A stretch of 22,022 bases of DNA from Peptococcaceae bacterium UBA2264 (lineage in GTDB: Bacteria; Bacillota; Desulfitobacteriia; Desulfitobacteriales; Desulfitobacteriaceae): the NCBI GenBank assembly GCA_002347475.1, contig DDXI01000136.1, positions 1 to 22,022 of the forward strand, given 5' to 3'. Below are positions 7,768 through 15,517 of this stretch, piece after piece. The position numbers were made by a program, and so were the translations under genes. The notes under the pieces are model-generated. The model was not told the origin of the DNA. It searched no databases and saw nothing but the letters and a program-made list of their open reading frames with translations. Each line of letters begins with the position of its first letter. Position 1 is the stretch's first letter.

Positions 7768-7796
7768 ATTGTATGCTCTGGCATCCGGTGTTTCAA
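7768..7796 (-). promoter_or_regulatory. Sigma-A promoter of the nad operon
   Basis: TTGAAA (7791-7796), a 17-nt spacer and TACAAT (7768-7773) on the minus strand, each 5 of 6 to consensus. The -35 overlaps the panD stop codon, so the nad genes can be expressed independently of panCD. Confidence 0.75.
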
Positions 7797-8176
7797 GCAC
7801 AAGTCCCATGAATTTCCTCTTTTTCTATTTGCGCTATACTGTTTTTCTCATCGACAAAAACTACTTTGGGCTCATATTTACGGGCAGCTTCATCAGCCAT
7901 CATGCCGTAGGTGATAATAATCACTTCATCTCCCACTTGCACCAGCCGGGCTGCAGCACCGTTCAGACAAATTACCCCCGATTTTTTCTTGCCGGGTATA
8001 ACATAAGTTTCCAGCCTGTTGCCGTTATTGTTGTTGACGACCTGAACCTTTTCATTAGGTAAAATGTCGGCAGCCTCCATCAGTTCTGCGTCAATAGTGA
8101 TACTTCCCACATACTGCAGGTTCGCTTCTGTCACTACTGCTCTGTGAATCTTGGATTTCATAATTGTTCTAAACAT
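7793..8176 (-). CDS. panD: Aspartate 1-decarboxylase proenzyme
   Basis: Makes beta-alanine from aspartate for pantothenate synthesis. The proenzyme self-cleaves at Gly24-Ser25 to generate the pyruvoyl cofactor, and that pair is present in LQYVGSITID. Y58 in RLETYVIPG and the segment CLNGAAARLVQVGDEVIIITY follow the family pattern. The length of 127 residues is normal. The ATG at 8176 lies inside the end of panC (8-nt overlap, AATGTTTAG), so the two are translationally coupled. MFRTIMKSKIHRAVVTEANL aligns with known PanD N-termini, which supports this start over the methionine at position 6. Confidence 0.97.
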   Translation of the reverse strand: MFRTIMKSKIHRAVVTEANLQYVGSITIDAELMEAADILPNEKVQVVNNNNGNRLETYVIPGKKKSGVICLNGAAARLVQVGDEVIIITYGMMADEAARKYEPKVVFVDEKNSIAQIEKEEIHGTCA

Positions 8177-9026
8177 TTTCTACAACCTCCACAACCTCGT
8201 TATCAATTAATCTTGTTGTTCCAAAACGCACTGCCAAGGCAATTACAACTTTTCCTCTGATCTCCTGGATCTCTGTCAGGTCTGCGGCACTGCGAACCTC
8301 AATGTAATCTGTCTGGCCACTGCTTTCCCGGGCTATTTGTTCCCTGATCATTTTCTCGATCAAGCGAGGATCACGCTGCCCTTTCCTGATCTCTTGGGCA
8401 GCCTGCTGCAGACTGCGATACAGGACTGGGGCCTCGCTTCTTTGCTCTGCTGTGAGATAGATATTTCGCGAGCTCATAGCCAAACCATCCTCTTCCCTGA
8501 CGATCGGTACGGCAATAACCTCCAGAGCAAAATTCAGATCCTGAACCATTCTGCGGATAATCATATATTGCTGGTAGTCTTTTTGTCCAAAATAGGCTTT
8601 ATCCGCCCGGACAATATTGAATAACTTGCCTACCACTGTGCAAACACCCCGGAAATGTCCAGGCCGGGAAGCACCACATAAGACATCAGCCATTTCCTCT
8701 ATGTCAATATAGCTTAGCGCGGGCTGGGGATACATCTCTGTCACTTCAGGATGAAACAATAAATCCACTCCCGCCTCTTCAGCCATAGCAGCATCTCGCT
8801 CAAAATCCCGCGGATATTTGCTAAAATCTTCGTTCGGACCAAATTGCAGCGGATTTACGAAGAGAGTCATGACAATAAAAACTCCCTCTTCCTTGGCGTA
8901 ATCAACCAAACTCAAATGGCCCCTGTGCAGATAACCCATCGTGGGCACTAAAGCAATGATTTTTCCCATGTGTTTTTGAACCTTAATAATTTGCCGCAAA
9001 TTCTGGATCTTGGTTATTCTCTGCAT
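8169..9026 (-). CDS. panC: Pantothenate synthetase (pantoate-beta-alanine ligase)
   Basis: Joins pantoate and beta-alanine with ATP to give pantothenate. The 285-residue protein has the nucleotidyltransferase HIGH-type motif VPTMGYLHRGHLSLV (H34 and H37), VNPLQFGPNEDFSKYPR, FGQKDYQQ, REEDGLAMSSRNIYL (the KMSKS-like loop) and a C-terminal dimer domain. The ATG at 9026 has CAGGAG 4 nt upstream. It overlaps panD. The gene that usually makes its pantoate precursor, panB, is not between it and the upstream DUF2520 gene, a place where it often sits in related genomes. The 107-nt gap upstream shows no clear promoter. Confidence 0.97.
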   Translation of the reverse strand: MQRITKIQNLRQIIKVQKHMGKIIALVPTMGYLHRGHLSLVDYAKEEGVFIVMTLFVNPLQFGPNEDFSKYPRDFERDAAMAEEAGVDLLFHPEVTEMYPQPALSYIDIEEMADVLCGASRPGHFRGVCTVVGKLFNIVRADKAYFGQKDYQQYMIIRRMVQDLNFALEVIAVPIVREEDGLAMSSRNIYLTAEQRSEAPVLYRSLQQAAQEIRKGQRDPRLIEKMIREQIARESSGQTDYIEVRSAADLTEIQEIRGKVVIALAVRFGTTRLIDNEVVEVVENV

Positions 9027-9133
9027 TGGCTCCTGTCATCCTTTCCCTATCAGATTTGCCCTAAAGCGCCTGCTTAGCCGGTTTACTCTGCTGAACAGAC
9101 CTAAAAAAGAATTCATGCCCAACCCGGTATTTG

Positions 9134-9991
9134 TCAGGAAAGGAGATCTTTGAGTTCCCTTAAAGCTTCCTCCGGATAGGTCAGCCCGGCTTGCTGCCAC
9201 TTGGCTTGTCCCAATTCCAAAGCCTCTCTTCCCAAAATCCGATAAATTGCGGCTCGCTGCCCGGATAATTGCTGCAAATGTCCGCGGACAACAGCACTAT
9301 CGCCCCTGGCTATCGGACCGGTCAAAGCCTGCGGAACACCAACCTCCTCCAGATTATGCAGTGTGCCTCTCATCAAGGGGAGCAGAGATTGCAGAGCATC
9401 TTCCCCGGATATTCCTGCCTGGCCAAATAATTGTACAGCCAGACTCGCCAGAACAACCAGATAATTGGAAGCTACCACCGCCCCGGCATGGTAAGCCGTC
9501 TTATTTGCAGTACTGAGACGATGGGGTATACCTCCCAGATCCCGAACAAGTTGTTCTCCCAGTTCTTCTGCCTCACCCTCTATCCCGAAATGGGTACCTT
9601 CCAAAAGGTTAAGGGCCTCACTGACACTGGCAAAAGACTGTAAGGGATGGATAGATAAACATTTAACCGGCGCTTCTTCGGCCACTCTCAAAATTTTCGA
9701 ACTAAGTGATCCGGAACAATGGATCCATACCTGACCCGGAATCAGCAGTTCCCGGAAAGTTAAATCTTCAGCTACCTGACGGATCATGCTATCCTGGGTA
9801 GTGATAAACAGGATATCAACCTGAGGCACGAGACTCTCCAGAGGGAGCTGCTCTCTCTTCAGATATTGGCGAAAACGCCGGTAAGTTTCCTCGCTTTGGG
9901 TATGCACGCCGACACACTCATGACCTGCCTCTGCCAGGCGGACAGCTAAAGCTGTTCCGACCACTCCTGTCCCAATAATCCCAAACTTCAT
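9134..9991 (-). CDS. Rossmann-fold / DUF2520 domain protein, predicted NAD(P)-dependent oxidoreductase
   Basis: The 285 residues begin with a dinucleotide-binding motif, GTGVVG at 7-12 in MKFGIIGTGVVGTALAVRLA. The N-terminal Rossmann domain resembles 6-phosphogluconate and ketopantoate-reductase-type proteins, including IHPLQSFASV near 119. A C-terminal helical DUF2520 domain contains KTAYHAGAVVASNYLV and GVPQALTGPIARGD. The substrate is unknown. The family is repeatedly found beside pantothenate or folate genes, and here it sits directly before panC and panD, so a role in pantoate supply (as an alternative ketopantoate reductase) is possible but unproven. The ATG at 9991 has GGAGGG 6 nt upstream. 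A terminator lies 45 nt before the gene. Confidence 0.85.
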   Translation of the reverse strand: MKFGIIGTGVVGTALAVRLAEAGHECVGVHTQSEETYRRFRQYLKREQLPLESLVPQVDILFITTQDSMIRQVAEDLTFRELLIPGQVWIHCSGSLSSKILRVAEEAPVKCLSIHPLQSFASVSEALNLLEGTHFGIEGEAEELGEQLVRDLGGIPHRLSTANKTAYHAGAVVASNYLVVLASLAVQLFGQAGISGEDALQSLLPLMRGTLHNLEEVGVPQALTGPIARGDSAVVRGHLQQLSGQRAAIYRILGREALELGQAKWQQAGLTYPEEALRELKDLLS

Positions 9992-10035
9992 TTATACCCT
10001 CCGCTCAGGTTCAGATAATAATCTATTCTTGACAG

Positions 10036-10067
10036 AAAAAAAGCACCCCACATGAACGTGAAGGTGC
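10036..10067 (-). terminator. Rho-independent terminator upstream of the DUF2520 gene
   Basis: The stem GCACC/GGTGC (10043-10047 with 10063-10067) extends by CAC/GTG (10049-10051 with 10058-10060) and is followed on the minus strand by seven T (10042-10036). It lies about 165 nt after folK and only 45 nt before the DUF2520 start, with no clear promoter in between. It could end the fol transcript or act as an attenuator for the DUF2520-panC-panD unit. Confidence 0.8.
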
Positions 10068-10143
10068 CTAACTTCTTCCTTCGCCGTCCCGGTCAAAACG
10101 ATCCAAGCGGTCTAGTAAACAAGCCTATTCTATTTTAGCCAAA

Positions 10144-10162
10144 CCCAGATCTATTTTCTGGG
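10144..10162 (-). other. Stem-loop downstream of folK
   Basis: The 6-bp arms 10144-10149 and 10157-10162 have a 7-nt loop and are followed by only three T on the minus strand. It is a possible weak terminator of the fol genes, 70 nt after the folK stop. The remainder of the 241-nt gap (9992-10232) contains no gene that I can support. Confidence 0.4.
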
Positions 10163-10232
10163 CAGTTCTGTTTAACTCAAGTACATAAATAAGTGTTCAT
10201 AAGCAATATCCCAAACTGTATCTCCAGCTGCC

Positions 10233-10742
10233 CTACAAATCGTACGACTCCTGAGATATCGTCAATCCATTGCGCAAGCCGAGATTTTTGACTTTCCCTT
10301 CTCCCTGTATATTTTGAACAGAAACGCCGGAAGGCAATATCAGATCCGGTCTGATTTCCCTCAAAGGCGCCAGAACAAACTCCCGCTCTTCCAACCGGGG
10401 ATGCGGCAAGGCGAGCTTTGTCGAATTACCAATTATATTATCGTAGAGAAGGACGTCAATGTCAACAGTTCTGGGACCCCAATGAATAATTCTTTTTCGT
10501 CCCAGGTCATTTTCCACCTGCTGACAGATATGCAGCAGCTGCAGAGGCTCCAAATCGGTCTCGATTTCCAGAACCATGTTCCAGAAGTTCGGCTGTTCAG
10601 TCACCCCCCAGGGCTCGGTCTCATAGACAGAGGATTCCCGGCAAATCCGAAGGCCAGTTTGTTTGCTTAAGGCCGCAATTGCTGCCCCCAGATAATAAGC
10701 ACGATTACCGAGGTTGCTCCCCAGGCTTAAATAGGCCTTCAT
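10233..10742 (-). CDS. folK: 2-amino-4-hydroxy-6-hydroxymethyldihydropteridine diphosphokinase (HPPK)
   Basis: Transfers pyrophosphate from ATP to hydroxymethyl-dihydropterin, preparing the substrate for FolP. The 169 residues contain YLSLGSNLGNR at 4-14, SSVYETEPWGV, FWNMVLEIET, the ATP-binding RKRIIHWGPRTVDIDVLLYD with the magnesium ligands D94 and D96, and LPHPRLEEREFVLAPL. All family signatures are intact. The ATG at 10742 overlaps the folB stop by 4 nt (ATGA), so the two are coupled. It is the last gene of the folate set. Confidence 0.96.
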   Translation of the reverse strand: MKAYLSLGSNLGNRAYYLGAAIAALSKQTGLRICRESSVYETEPWGVTEQPNFWNMVLEIETDLEPLQLLHICQQVENDLGRKRIIHWGPRTVDIDVLLYDNIIGNSTKLALPHPRLEEREFVLAPLREIRPDLILPSGVSVQNIQGEGKVKNLGLRNGLTISQESYDL

Positions 10743-11137
10743 CGCTTCTTACCGGGCAGAAAATCTGCCCCCTCTTGTTCCCGCCAAATCTCCACCGAAA
10801 TATCCCGAAAAATGCCCGCTACCGGAGCCTGGGGTTTATGAATTTCCAGACGTACAGCCCGACAGGCAAAGCTCGCCAGGATCAGACCGGCGATCTGCTC
10901 TGCCAGGCACTCCAGTAAATTAACAGGTTTGCCCAGCATACATTTGGCAATCAAATCATAGACTTGGGTATAATTGACCGTATCTGTCACCTTATCCGAT
11001 TTGCCGGCGGTTTTAAGACTTATAAAAAGATCGGCATCTACCATAAACTTTTGACCGAGGGTATTTTCCTGCGGACAAACACCATGGTAAGCGTAAAACT
11101 CCAAACCGCGGAGATGGATCACATCATGCCCCCACAT
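10739..11137 (-). CDS. folB: Dihydroneopterin aldolase
   Basis: Cleaves dihydroneopterin to hydroxymethyl-dihydropterin and glycolaldehyde. The 132-residue product starts MWGHDVIHLRGLEFYAYHGV and has the family residues E24 (PQENTLGQKF), Y56 (VNYTQVY) and K101 (LEIHKPQAPV). The frame stays open upstream to 11416, but that extension lies within folP and does not resemble FolB. The ATG at 11137 has an AAGGGGGGCAGG site and places FYAYHG at the expected position, so I chose it. It overlaps folP by 14 nt and folK by 4 nt. The C-terminal tail QEGADFLPGKKR is slightly longer than average. Confidence 0.94.
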   Translation of the reverse strand: MWGHDVIHLRGLEFYAYHGVCPQENTLGQKFMVDADLFISLKTAGKSDKVTDTVNYTQVYDLIAKCMLGKPVNLLECLAEQIAGLILASFACRAVRLEIHKPQAPVAGIFRDISVEIWREQEGADFLPGKKR

Positions 11138-12338
11138 AACCTGCCCCCCTTTGCTCTCGGCAAATAGCATCTGCCATGCGCACAGCGCGGCGATTGGCCT
11201 GGACATCGTGGACCCTGATAATATCCACCCCTGCAGCCACACCCCAGACACTGGTGGCAATGGTTCCTTCCAGACGTTCCTCCACCGGCAGGTCCAGGGT
11301 CTTGCCGATCGTTGATTTGCGTGAAGCGCCCAGCAAAATCGGCCGGCCCAGAGTTTTAAACTCCCTGAGACGGGATAAGACCTCCAGATTTTGCTCATAT
11401 GTTTTTCCGAAACCAATCCCGGGATCGATAATTATCTGATCTCCAGCCAAACCGCTATTTTCTGCCAGTTCGATACTGCAGCGCAAAAAAGCAAAAATAT
11501 CACCCATGAGATGCTGATAGCAACTGTCTTTTTGATTATGCATAACAACCACAGGAGCACCATAAGCTCCGACCACCCCGGCCAAAGCAGGATCACGCTG
11601 TAAACCCCATTGATCATTGATCAGACCCGCTCCGGCCTGCAAGGCCTTGTCCGCGATTTGGGCCCTGGAAGTATCGACCGAAATCGGTATCGGCAGACGA
11701 CCGGCCAGGGCCTTCAGAACTGGCTCCAAACGCCGCCATTCCTCGGCCGCATCCACTTCCTGATGGCCCGGGCGTGTAGATTGGGCTCCTACATCCAGGA
11801 TATCCGCTCCCTCAGCAACCAAAAGTTCGGCCTGCCGAAGAGCGTCCTCAGTCCGGAAAAATTTTCCGCCATCCGAAAAGGAATCAGGGGTTAGATTAAG
11901 GATACCCATAGCCAAGGTCCGTTCCCCCAAAATCAGTTGCTGGCCCCGGCAATCCAGAATGCGCCGGGACGGGGGTTCAAGAGCAGCAAGCAGCTGCTCC
12001 AGAGCCTTGGCCAGTTCCTTTAAGCCAAAAGGCTGGAGGATGAGCTTTTTGGCGACATGCTTGAACTGCCGAACCGTACCCAAGAGCAAAATATCGCTTT
12101 CTTCAATCCTGTTAACAACAACATCACGATGAACAGCCGCGTCACCATCAGCAGCCAGCATTTCCTGTTTCAGAATATGGACAACCCGAGTGGGCACCTT
12201 TTCCAGCTTCAAGCCCAAGCCCAAGCCCTTCCCGGCCATTAAATTTACCCCGGCCTCACTGCAGCCGATCCGGTACAGGGCCTGCCTGGCCTCTGTTTCA
12301 TTGCTAAATTCGACCCAGCGTATGCCATAGTCTCTCAT
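11124..12338 (-). CDS. folP: Dihydropteroate synthase with N-terminal extension
   Basis: Condenses hydroxymethyl-dihydropterin diphosphate with p-aminobenzoate. The catalytic TIM barrel covers about 127-404 with GILNLTPDSFSDGG (145-158), ADILDVGAQSTRPG, ISVDTSRAQIA, INDQWG, VVMHN, IIIDPGIGFGKT, PILLGASRKSTIG and a C-terminal DIIRVHDV. About 125 residues precede the barrel, making the protein 404 residues instead of the usual 270-290. Similar long FolP proteins occur in clostridia and archaea; the function of the extension is not known to me. The ATG at 12338 has a strong AGGGGGGG site. It lies 12 nt after the HD gene and overlaps folB. Confidence 0.95.
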   Translation of the reverse strand: MRDYGIRWVEFSNETEARQALYRIGCSEAGVNLMAGKGLGLGLKLEKVPTRVVHILKQEMLAADGDAAVHRDVVVNRIEESDILLLGTVRQFKHVAKKLILQPFGLKELAKALEQLLAALEPPSRRILDCRGQQLILGERTLAMGILNLTPDSFSDGGKFFRTEDALRQAELLVAEGADILDVGAQSTRPGHQEVDAAEEWRRLEPVLKALAGRLPIPISVDTSRAQIADKALQAGAGLINDQWGLQRDPALAGVVGAYGAPVVVMHNQKDSCYQHLMGDIFAFLRCSIELAENSGLAGDQIIIDPGIGFGKTYEQNLEVLSRLREFKTLGRPILLGASRKSTIGKTLDLPVEERLEGTIATSVWGVAAGVDIIRVHDVQANRRAVRMADAICREQRGAGYVGA

Positions 12339-12350
12339 CTGCCGCCCCCC

Positions 12351-12842
12351 CTAATATACGATTTGGTTCATTTGCTCCGTGAATTTGTGACAACTATCTT
12401 TAACCTTACACTGCAGGCAGTCTCTGGCCCAATCATCCGCCAGGGCCAAAGCCCTGCCCAAAACAGACAAATTTTCAGCACTGTGAGTGCTGTGCTCTGC
12501 TATCGCTTGCGCTATCATCCTGATTTCCCGGGGATCAAACCCGGATTTCTCCAGTAGCGGCCGGGCTAAAGCTGCCCCGGCCCGGGCATGATCCTCGCCG
12601 CTGGTGTACTCGGCCCAGCGCCCTATATCATGTAACAGGGCAGCCGCATAGATTACCTCCTTAGCCGGCACAGTCCCGCCTTGCTCCAGCAGATAGGCAT
12701 AGGCAATGCGCGCTACCGCCAAACCATGATCAAGACCATGCTTACAGTAAAGGCGCTCTTTTTCCGCCTCAGCAATCTTCTGCAGATAATTTTGATAGAC
12801 AGGATCAGTAATTAACTTATTAACCCTCGGCAACACAGACAA
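12351..12842 (-). CDS. HD-domain metal-dependent phosphohydrolase in the folate operon
   Basis: The protein has about 163 residues and the HD superfamily ligands in order: H39 (DHGLAVAR), H71-D72 in AALLHDIGRW, H85, H117 and D136/D137 in LALADDWAR, suggesting a metal-dependent phosphomonoesterase or phosphodiesterase. The C-terminus adds a cysteine group, CLQCKVKDSC (C-x2-C-x5-C, about 142-151). The frame opens earlier with a TTG at 12884, but the GGAGGGGAG site at 12846-12854 points to the TTG at 12842. It is directly before folP (12 nt), so a folate-related substrate is plausible, such as a dihydroneopterin phosphate; archaeal MptB is an HD enzyme acting on a cyclic dihydroneopterin phosphate. 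The specific function is unproven. Confidence 0.8.
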   Translation of the reverse strand: MSVLPRVNKLITDPVYQNYLQKIAEAEKERLYCKHGLDHGLAVARIAYAYLLEQGGTVPAKEVIYAAALLHDIGRWAEYTSGEDHARAGAALARPLLEKSGFDPREIRMIAQAIAEHSTHSAENLSVLGRALALADDWARDCLQCKVKDSCHKFTEQMNQIVY

Positions 12843-12951
12843 ATACTCCCCTCCTCGGTGAGTTGCTTGAGTGCATAGGCGCAATCAGCTCGCCGCTTGT
12901 ACATCAAAAATTAAACCTGCTCTCCAGTAAGTACAGAGAACAAACAGGCCC

Positions 12952-12985
12952 AAATATTTAAAACCTGGGCAGTTACCCGCCCAGG
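12952..12985 (-). terminator. Rho-independent terminator of fhs
   Basis: A perfect 7-bp GC-rich stem, CCTGGGC with GCCCAGG (12964-12970 with 12979-12985) and an 8-nt loop, followed on the minus strand by TTTTAAATATTT. It lies 38 nt after the fhs stop and separates fhs from the folate set. I could not identify a convincing promoter in the remaining 100 nt before the HD gene. Confidence 0.85.
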
Positions 12986-13023
12986 ACTGCGATCTTTTTC
13001 GCTTCTTGCTCCATCATATTTGC

Positions 13024-14694
13024 TTAAAACAGACCAGTGATCTTGCCGTCGTTATCGATATCCATATTCATGGCTGCCGGATGTTTGGGTAAGCCGGGCA
13101 TAGTCATAATAGCCCCCGTGATAGCCACCAAAAACCCCGCCCCGGCTGAAAGACGAACTTCCCTGACTGTAATCACAAACCCGCTGGGGCGGCCCAGGAG
13201 ATTCTTGTCATCAGAGAGGGAATATTGGGTTTTAGCCATACAAATTGGAAGCTGCCCAAAGCCCATGGAACGGTATTTTTCTATTGACTTCCTGGCTTCA
13301 GCCGTGAACACAACCCCCTTGGCGCCATAAATCTCCCGGCAGATTTTCTCGATTTTTTCTTCAGTTGTCAGATCCAGTTCATAAAGAAACTTGAAATTGG
13401 GCTCAACCTTATCCATTACGGCCAGCAAAATTTCCGCCAGTTCCTGGCCGCCGGCACTGCCTTTGGTAAATACCTCGGAGAGAGCGACTTCAGCATCCAG
13501 CTGACGGCAGCGCTCCCGGATAAAGTCAATTTCAGCCTTCGTATCTGTCGGGAAGCGGTTAATAGCCACAATAGCCGGCACTCCGTATTTAGCCATGTTT
13601 TCGATATGTTTATCCAAATTTACTATTCCGCGTTTCAGAGCTCTCAGATTTTCCCGCGCCAGTTCCCCTTGGGATAGGCCGCCATTCATCTTCAAGGCCC
13701 TAACTGTGACCACAATGACAGCAGCAGCCGGAGTCAGCCCTCCGAAACGGCATTTGAGGTCATAAAATTTCTCCGCTCCCAAATCCGCCCCGAAACCAGC
13801 CTCCGTAATCAGAATATCCGCCAGTTTCAGACCCAGCTTTGTGGCCACAATACTGTTGCAGCCATGAGCAATATTGGCAAAGGGGCCGCCGTGAATGAAG
13901 ACCGGGGTATTCTCCAGAGTCTGAACCAGGTTTGGTTTGATAGCATCTTTCATGATCAGGGCCATAGCCCCTTCAGCCTGCAGATCATGAGCAGTGATGG
14001 GTTTGTCGTCATAGGTGTAGGCCACAACCATTTGGCCGCAGCGCCTTTTCAGATCCATCAGGTCACTGGCCAGGCAGAGGATAGCCATGACTTCTGAGGC
14101 CACAGTGATATCAACACCATTTTCACGCGGGACTCCATCCAGGGACCCACCCAGGCCAATCACAATATTGCGCAGGGAACGGTCATTCATATCCAGAACC
14201 CGGCGCAAGACGACTTTCCGCGGGTCAATGTTGAGGGGATTGCCGTGATGCAGGGAATTGTCAAGCATAGCCGCTAACAGATTGTGAGCGGTCGTTATAG
14301 CATGAAAATCTCCAGTGAAGTGCAGATTGATATCATCCATGGGGACAACCTGAGCATAACCACCGCCGGCAGCACCGCCCTTGATGCCAAAGCAGGGACC
14401 CAGGGAGGGTTCGCGCAAAGCGATTATGGCATTTTTACCCATTTTAACAAGAGCTTGCCCCAAACCGACTGTAGTAGTAGTTTTTCCTTCACCGGCAGGC
14501 GTAGGATTGATTGCCGTCACCAGAACCAGTTTGCCATCGGGATTATTCCGGACCCGATTGAAAATATCCAAACTGATTTTAGCCTTATACTTGCCATAAA
14601 GCTCCAGATCATCAGCGCTGAGACCGATTTGCTGGGCAACCTCAGCTATGGGTTTCATATGCGCTGCTTGGGCGATTTCAATATCAGTCTTCAT
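13024..14694 (-). CDS. fhs: Formate-tetrahydrofolate ligase
   Basis: ATP-dependent formation of 10-formyl-tetrahydrofolate from formate, part of one-carbon metabolism and of the methyl branch of the Wood-Ljungdahl pathway. With the ATG at 14694 the protein has 556 residues, the standard length, and starts MKTDIEIAQAAHMKPI. It contains the P-loop PTPAGEGKTTTT (65-76), LREPSLGPCFGIKGGAAGGG, GDFHAITTAHNLLAA and VTVRALKMNGG. The frame is open upstream to 14835, overlapping the end of the DUF881 gene, but GAGGAG 7 nt before 14694 and family length favour this start. No Wood-Ljungdahl partner genes are in the window, so acetogenesis cannot be inferred from this gene alone. It is close to the folate genes but ends with its own terminator. 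Confidence 0.97.
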   Translation of the reverse strand: MKTDIEIAQAAHMKPIAEVAQQIGLSADDLELYGKYKAKISLDIFNRVRNNPDGKLVLVTAINPTPAGEGKTTTTVGLGQALVKMGKNAIIALREPSLGPCFGIKGGAAGGGYAQVVPMDDINLHFTGDFHAITTAHNLLAAMLDNSLHHGNPLNIDPRKVVLRRVLDMNDRSLRNIVIGLGGSLDGVPRENGVDITVASEVMAILCLASDLMDLKRRCGQMVVAYTYDDKPITAHDLQAEGAMALIMKDAIKPNLVQTLENTPVFIHGGPFANIAHGCNSIVATKLGLKLADILITEAGFGADLGAEKFYDLKCRFGGLTPAAAVIVVTVRALKMNGGLSQGELARENLRALKRGIVNLDKHIENMAKYGVPAIVAINRFPTDTKAEIDFIRERCRQLDAEVALSEVFTKGSAGGQELAEILLAVMDKVEPNFKFLYELDLTTEEKIEKICREIYGAKGVVFTAEARKSIEKYRSMGFGQLPICMAKTQYSLSDDKNLLGRPSGFVITVREVRLSAGAGFLVAITGAIMTMPGLPKHPAAMNMDIDNDGKITGLF

Positions 14695-14812
14695 CTTTTT
14701 ACTCCTCTTCACTGGGTTATCTTCAAATATCTTTATCTGTTTACAGTACATTCGCTGGAGTATTCGAGATAAAAAATAATTTTTCCGGCCCTTTTTCCAA
14801 TTATCAGAAATT

Positions 14813-15517
14813 TCAGGCCTGAATATCACTGGCAAAATTAAAGCTGTAACTTCCTTTAAATGAGGGCAGTTGCACTGTTTTGCGGGTAAGGGTGACTGTT
14901 ATCCCGTTTTGCTTCAGAGGAGCAGCCTCCAGTTTGGAAATATAGTCTTCCAGCACATCCTGATTGCCGATAGCCAGGACTTCAAAGGGAACTCCCTGGG
15001 GCCGGTTTATCGGCACCTGGTTGACCAGAATGGTGGAAGAACCGCTTAAGACAATAGCCGTAGTACTCACTATTCGCTGACCGTTGATACTGATAGCCTC
15101 GGCTCCGGCAAATTTTAAAGTATTGATCAGACGGGTCAGGTCATCTGTGGTCAACGGAAAAACTACTTTTTGTCCCTGTTTGCGATCATCCAGGGTAATC
15201 AGCACTCCGGGGCCCTGCACTGCCTGAGTCCCATCCATCATTCGCCTTTTGACGAGCTCGGCCAGCACCTGAGAATCTGCGCCCTCTTGGCGTACCTCAT
15301 CCAGTCTCTCGCTCAGTTCCCGGTTCTCTGCCCGCAATTCTGTATTTTTAGCTATGGAATTATTCAAAACAGTTTTCATGGCCTCCAGCCTTTGCTGGTT
15401 GATTTGCTCAGCGGCAGTAACATTCTTCTGGGTATTGATCTGCAAGGAAATCAAAAATCCCAGGACAATGGCTGCCAGCGTGACAGGCAAAGCCAGTTTC
15501 CTTTTCCAGCGCCGCAT
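14813..15517 (-). CDS. DUF881 membrane protein (second copy)
   Basis: The 234 residues comprise a basic N-terminus MRRWKRK, one membrane segment (about 9-26, LPVTLAAIVLGFLISLQI), a coiled coil (about 40-78) and a DUF881 domain with GPGVLITLDDRK, LINTLKFAGAEAISINGQRI and VLAIGN. The topology predicts a short cytoplasmic tail and an extracytoplasmic domain. In B. subtilis the related YlxW and YlxX genes lie in the division gene cluster; their exact role is unclear to me. It is the downstream one of two tandem paralogues, and its ATG shares one base with the stop of the first (TAATG). A 118-nt gap with an A/T-rich hairpin (about 14768-14801) separates it from fhs. Confidence 0.88.
   Translation of the reverse strand: MRRWKRKLALPVTLAAIVLGFLISLQINTQKNVTAAEQINQQRLEAMKTVLNNSIAKNTELRAENRELSERLDEVRQEGADSQVLAELVKRRMMDGTQAVQGPGVLITLDDRKQGQKVVFPLTTDDLTRLINTLKFAGAEAISINGQRIVSTTAIVLSGSSTILVNQVPINRPQGVPFEVLAIGNQDVLEDYISKLEAAPLKQNGITVTLTRKTVQLPSFKGSYSFNFASDIQA

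Noticed and set aside
11138..11416. 93-codon N-terminal extension of folB
   Set aside because: It is the out-of-frame shadow of folP; the real start at 11137 has a strong ribosome site and gives the normal FolB N-terminus.
14695..14835. 47-codon N-terminal extension of fhs
   Set aside because: It overlaps the DUF881 gene end, lacks a good ribosome site and exceeds the standard family length; the start at 14694 fits.
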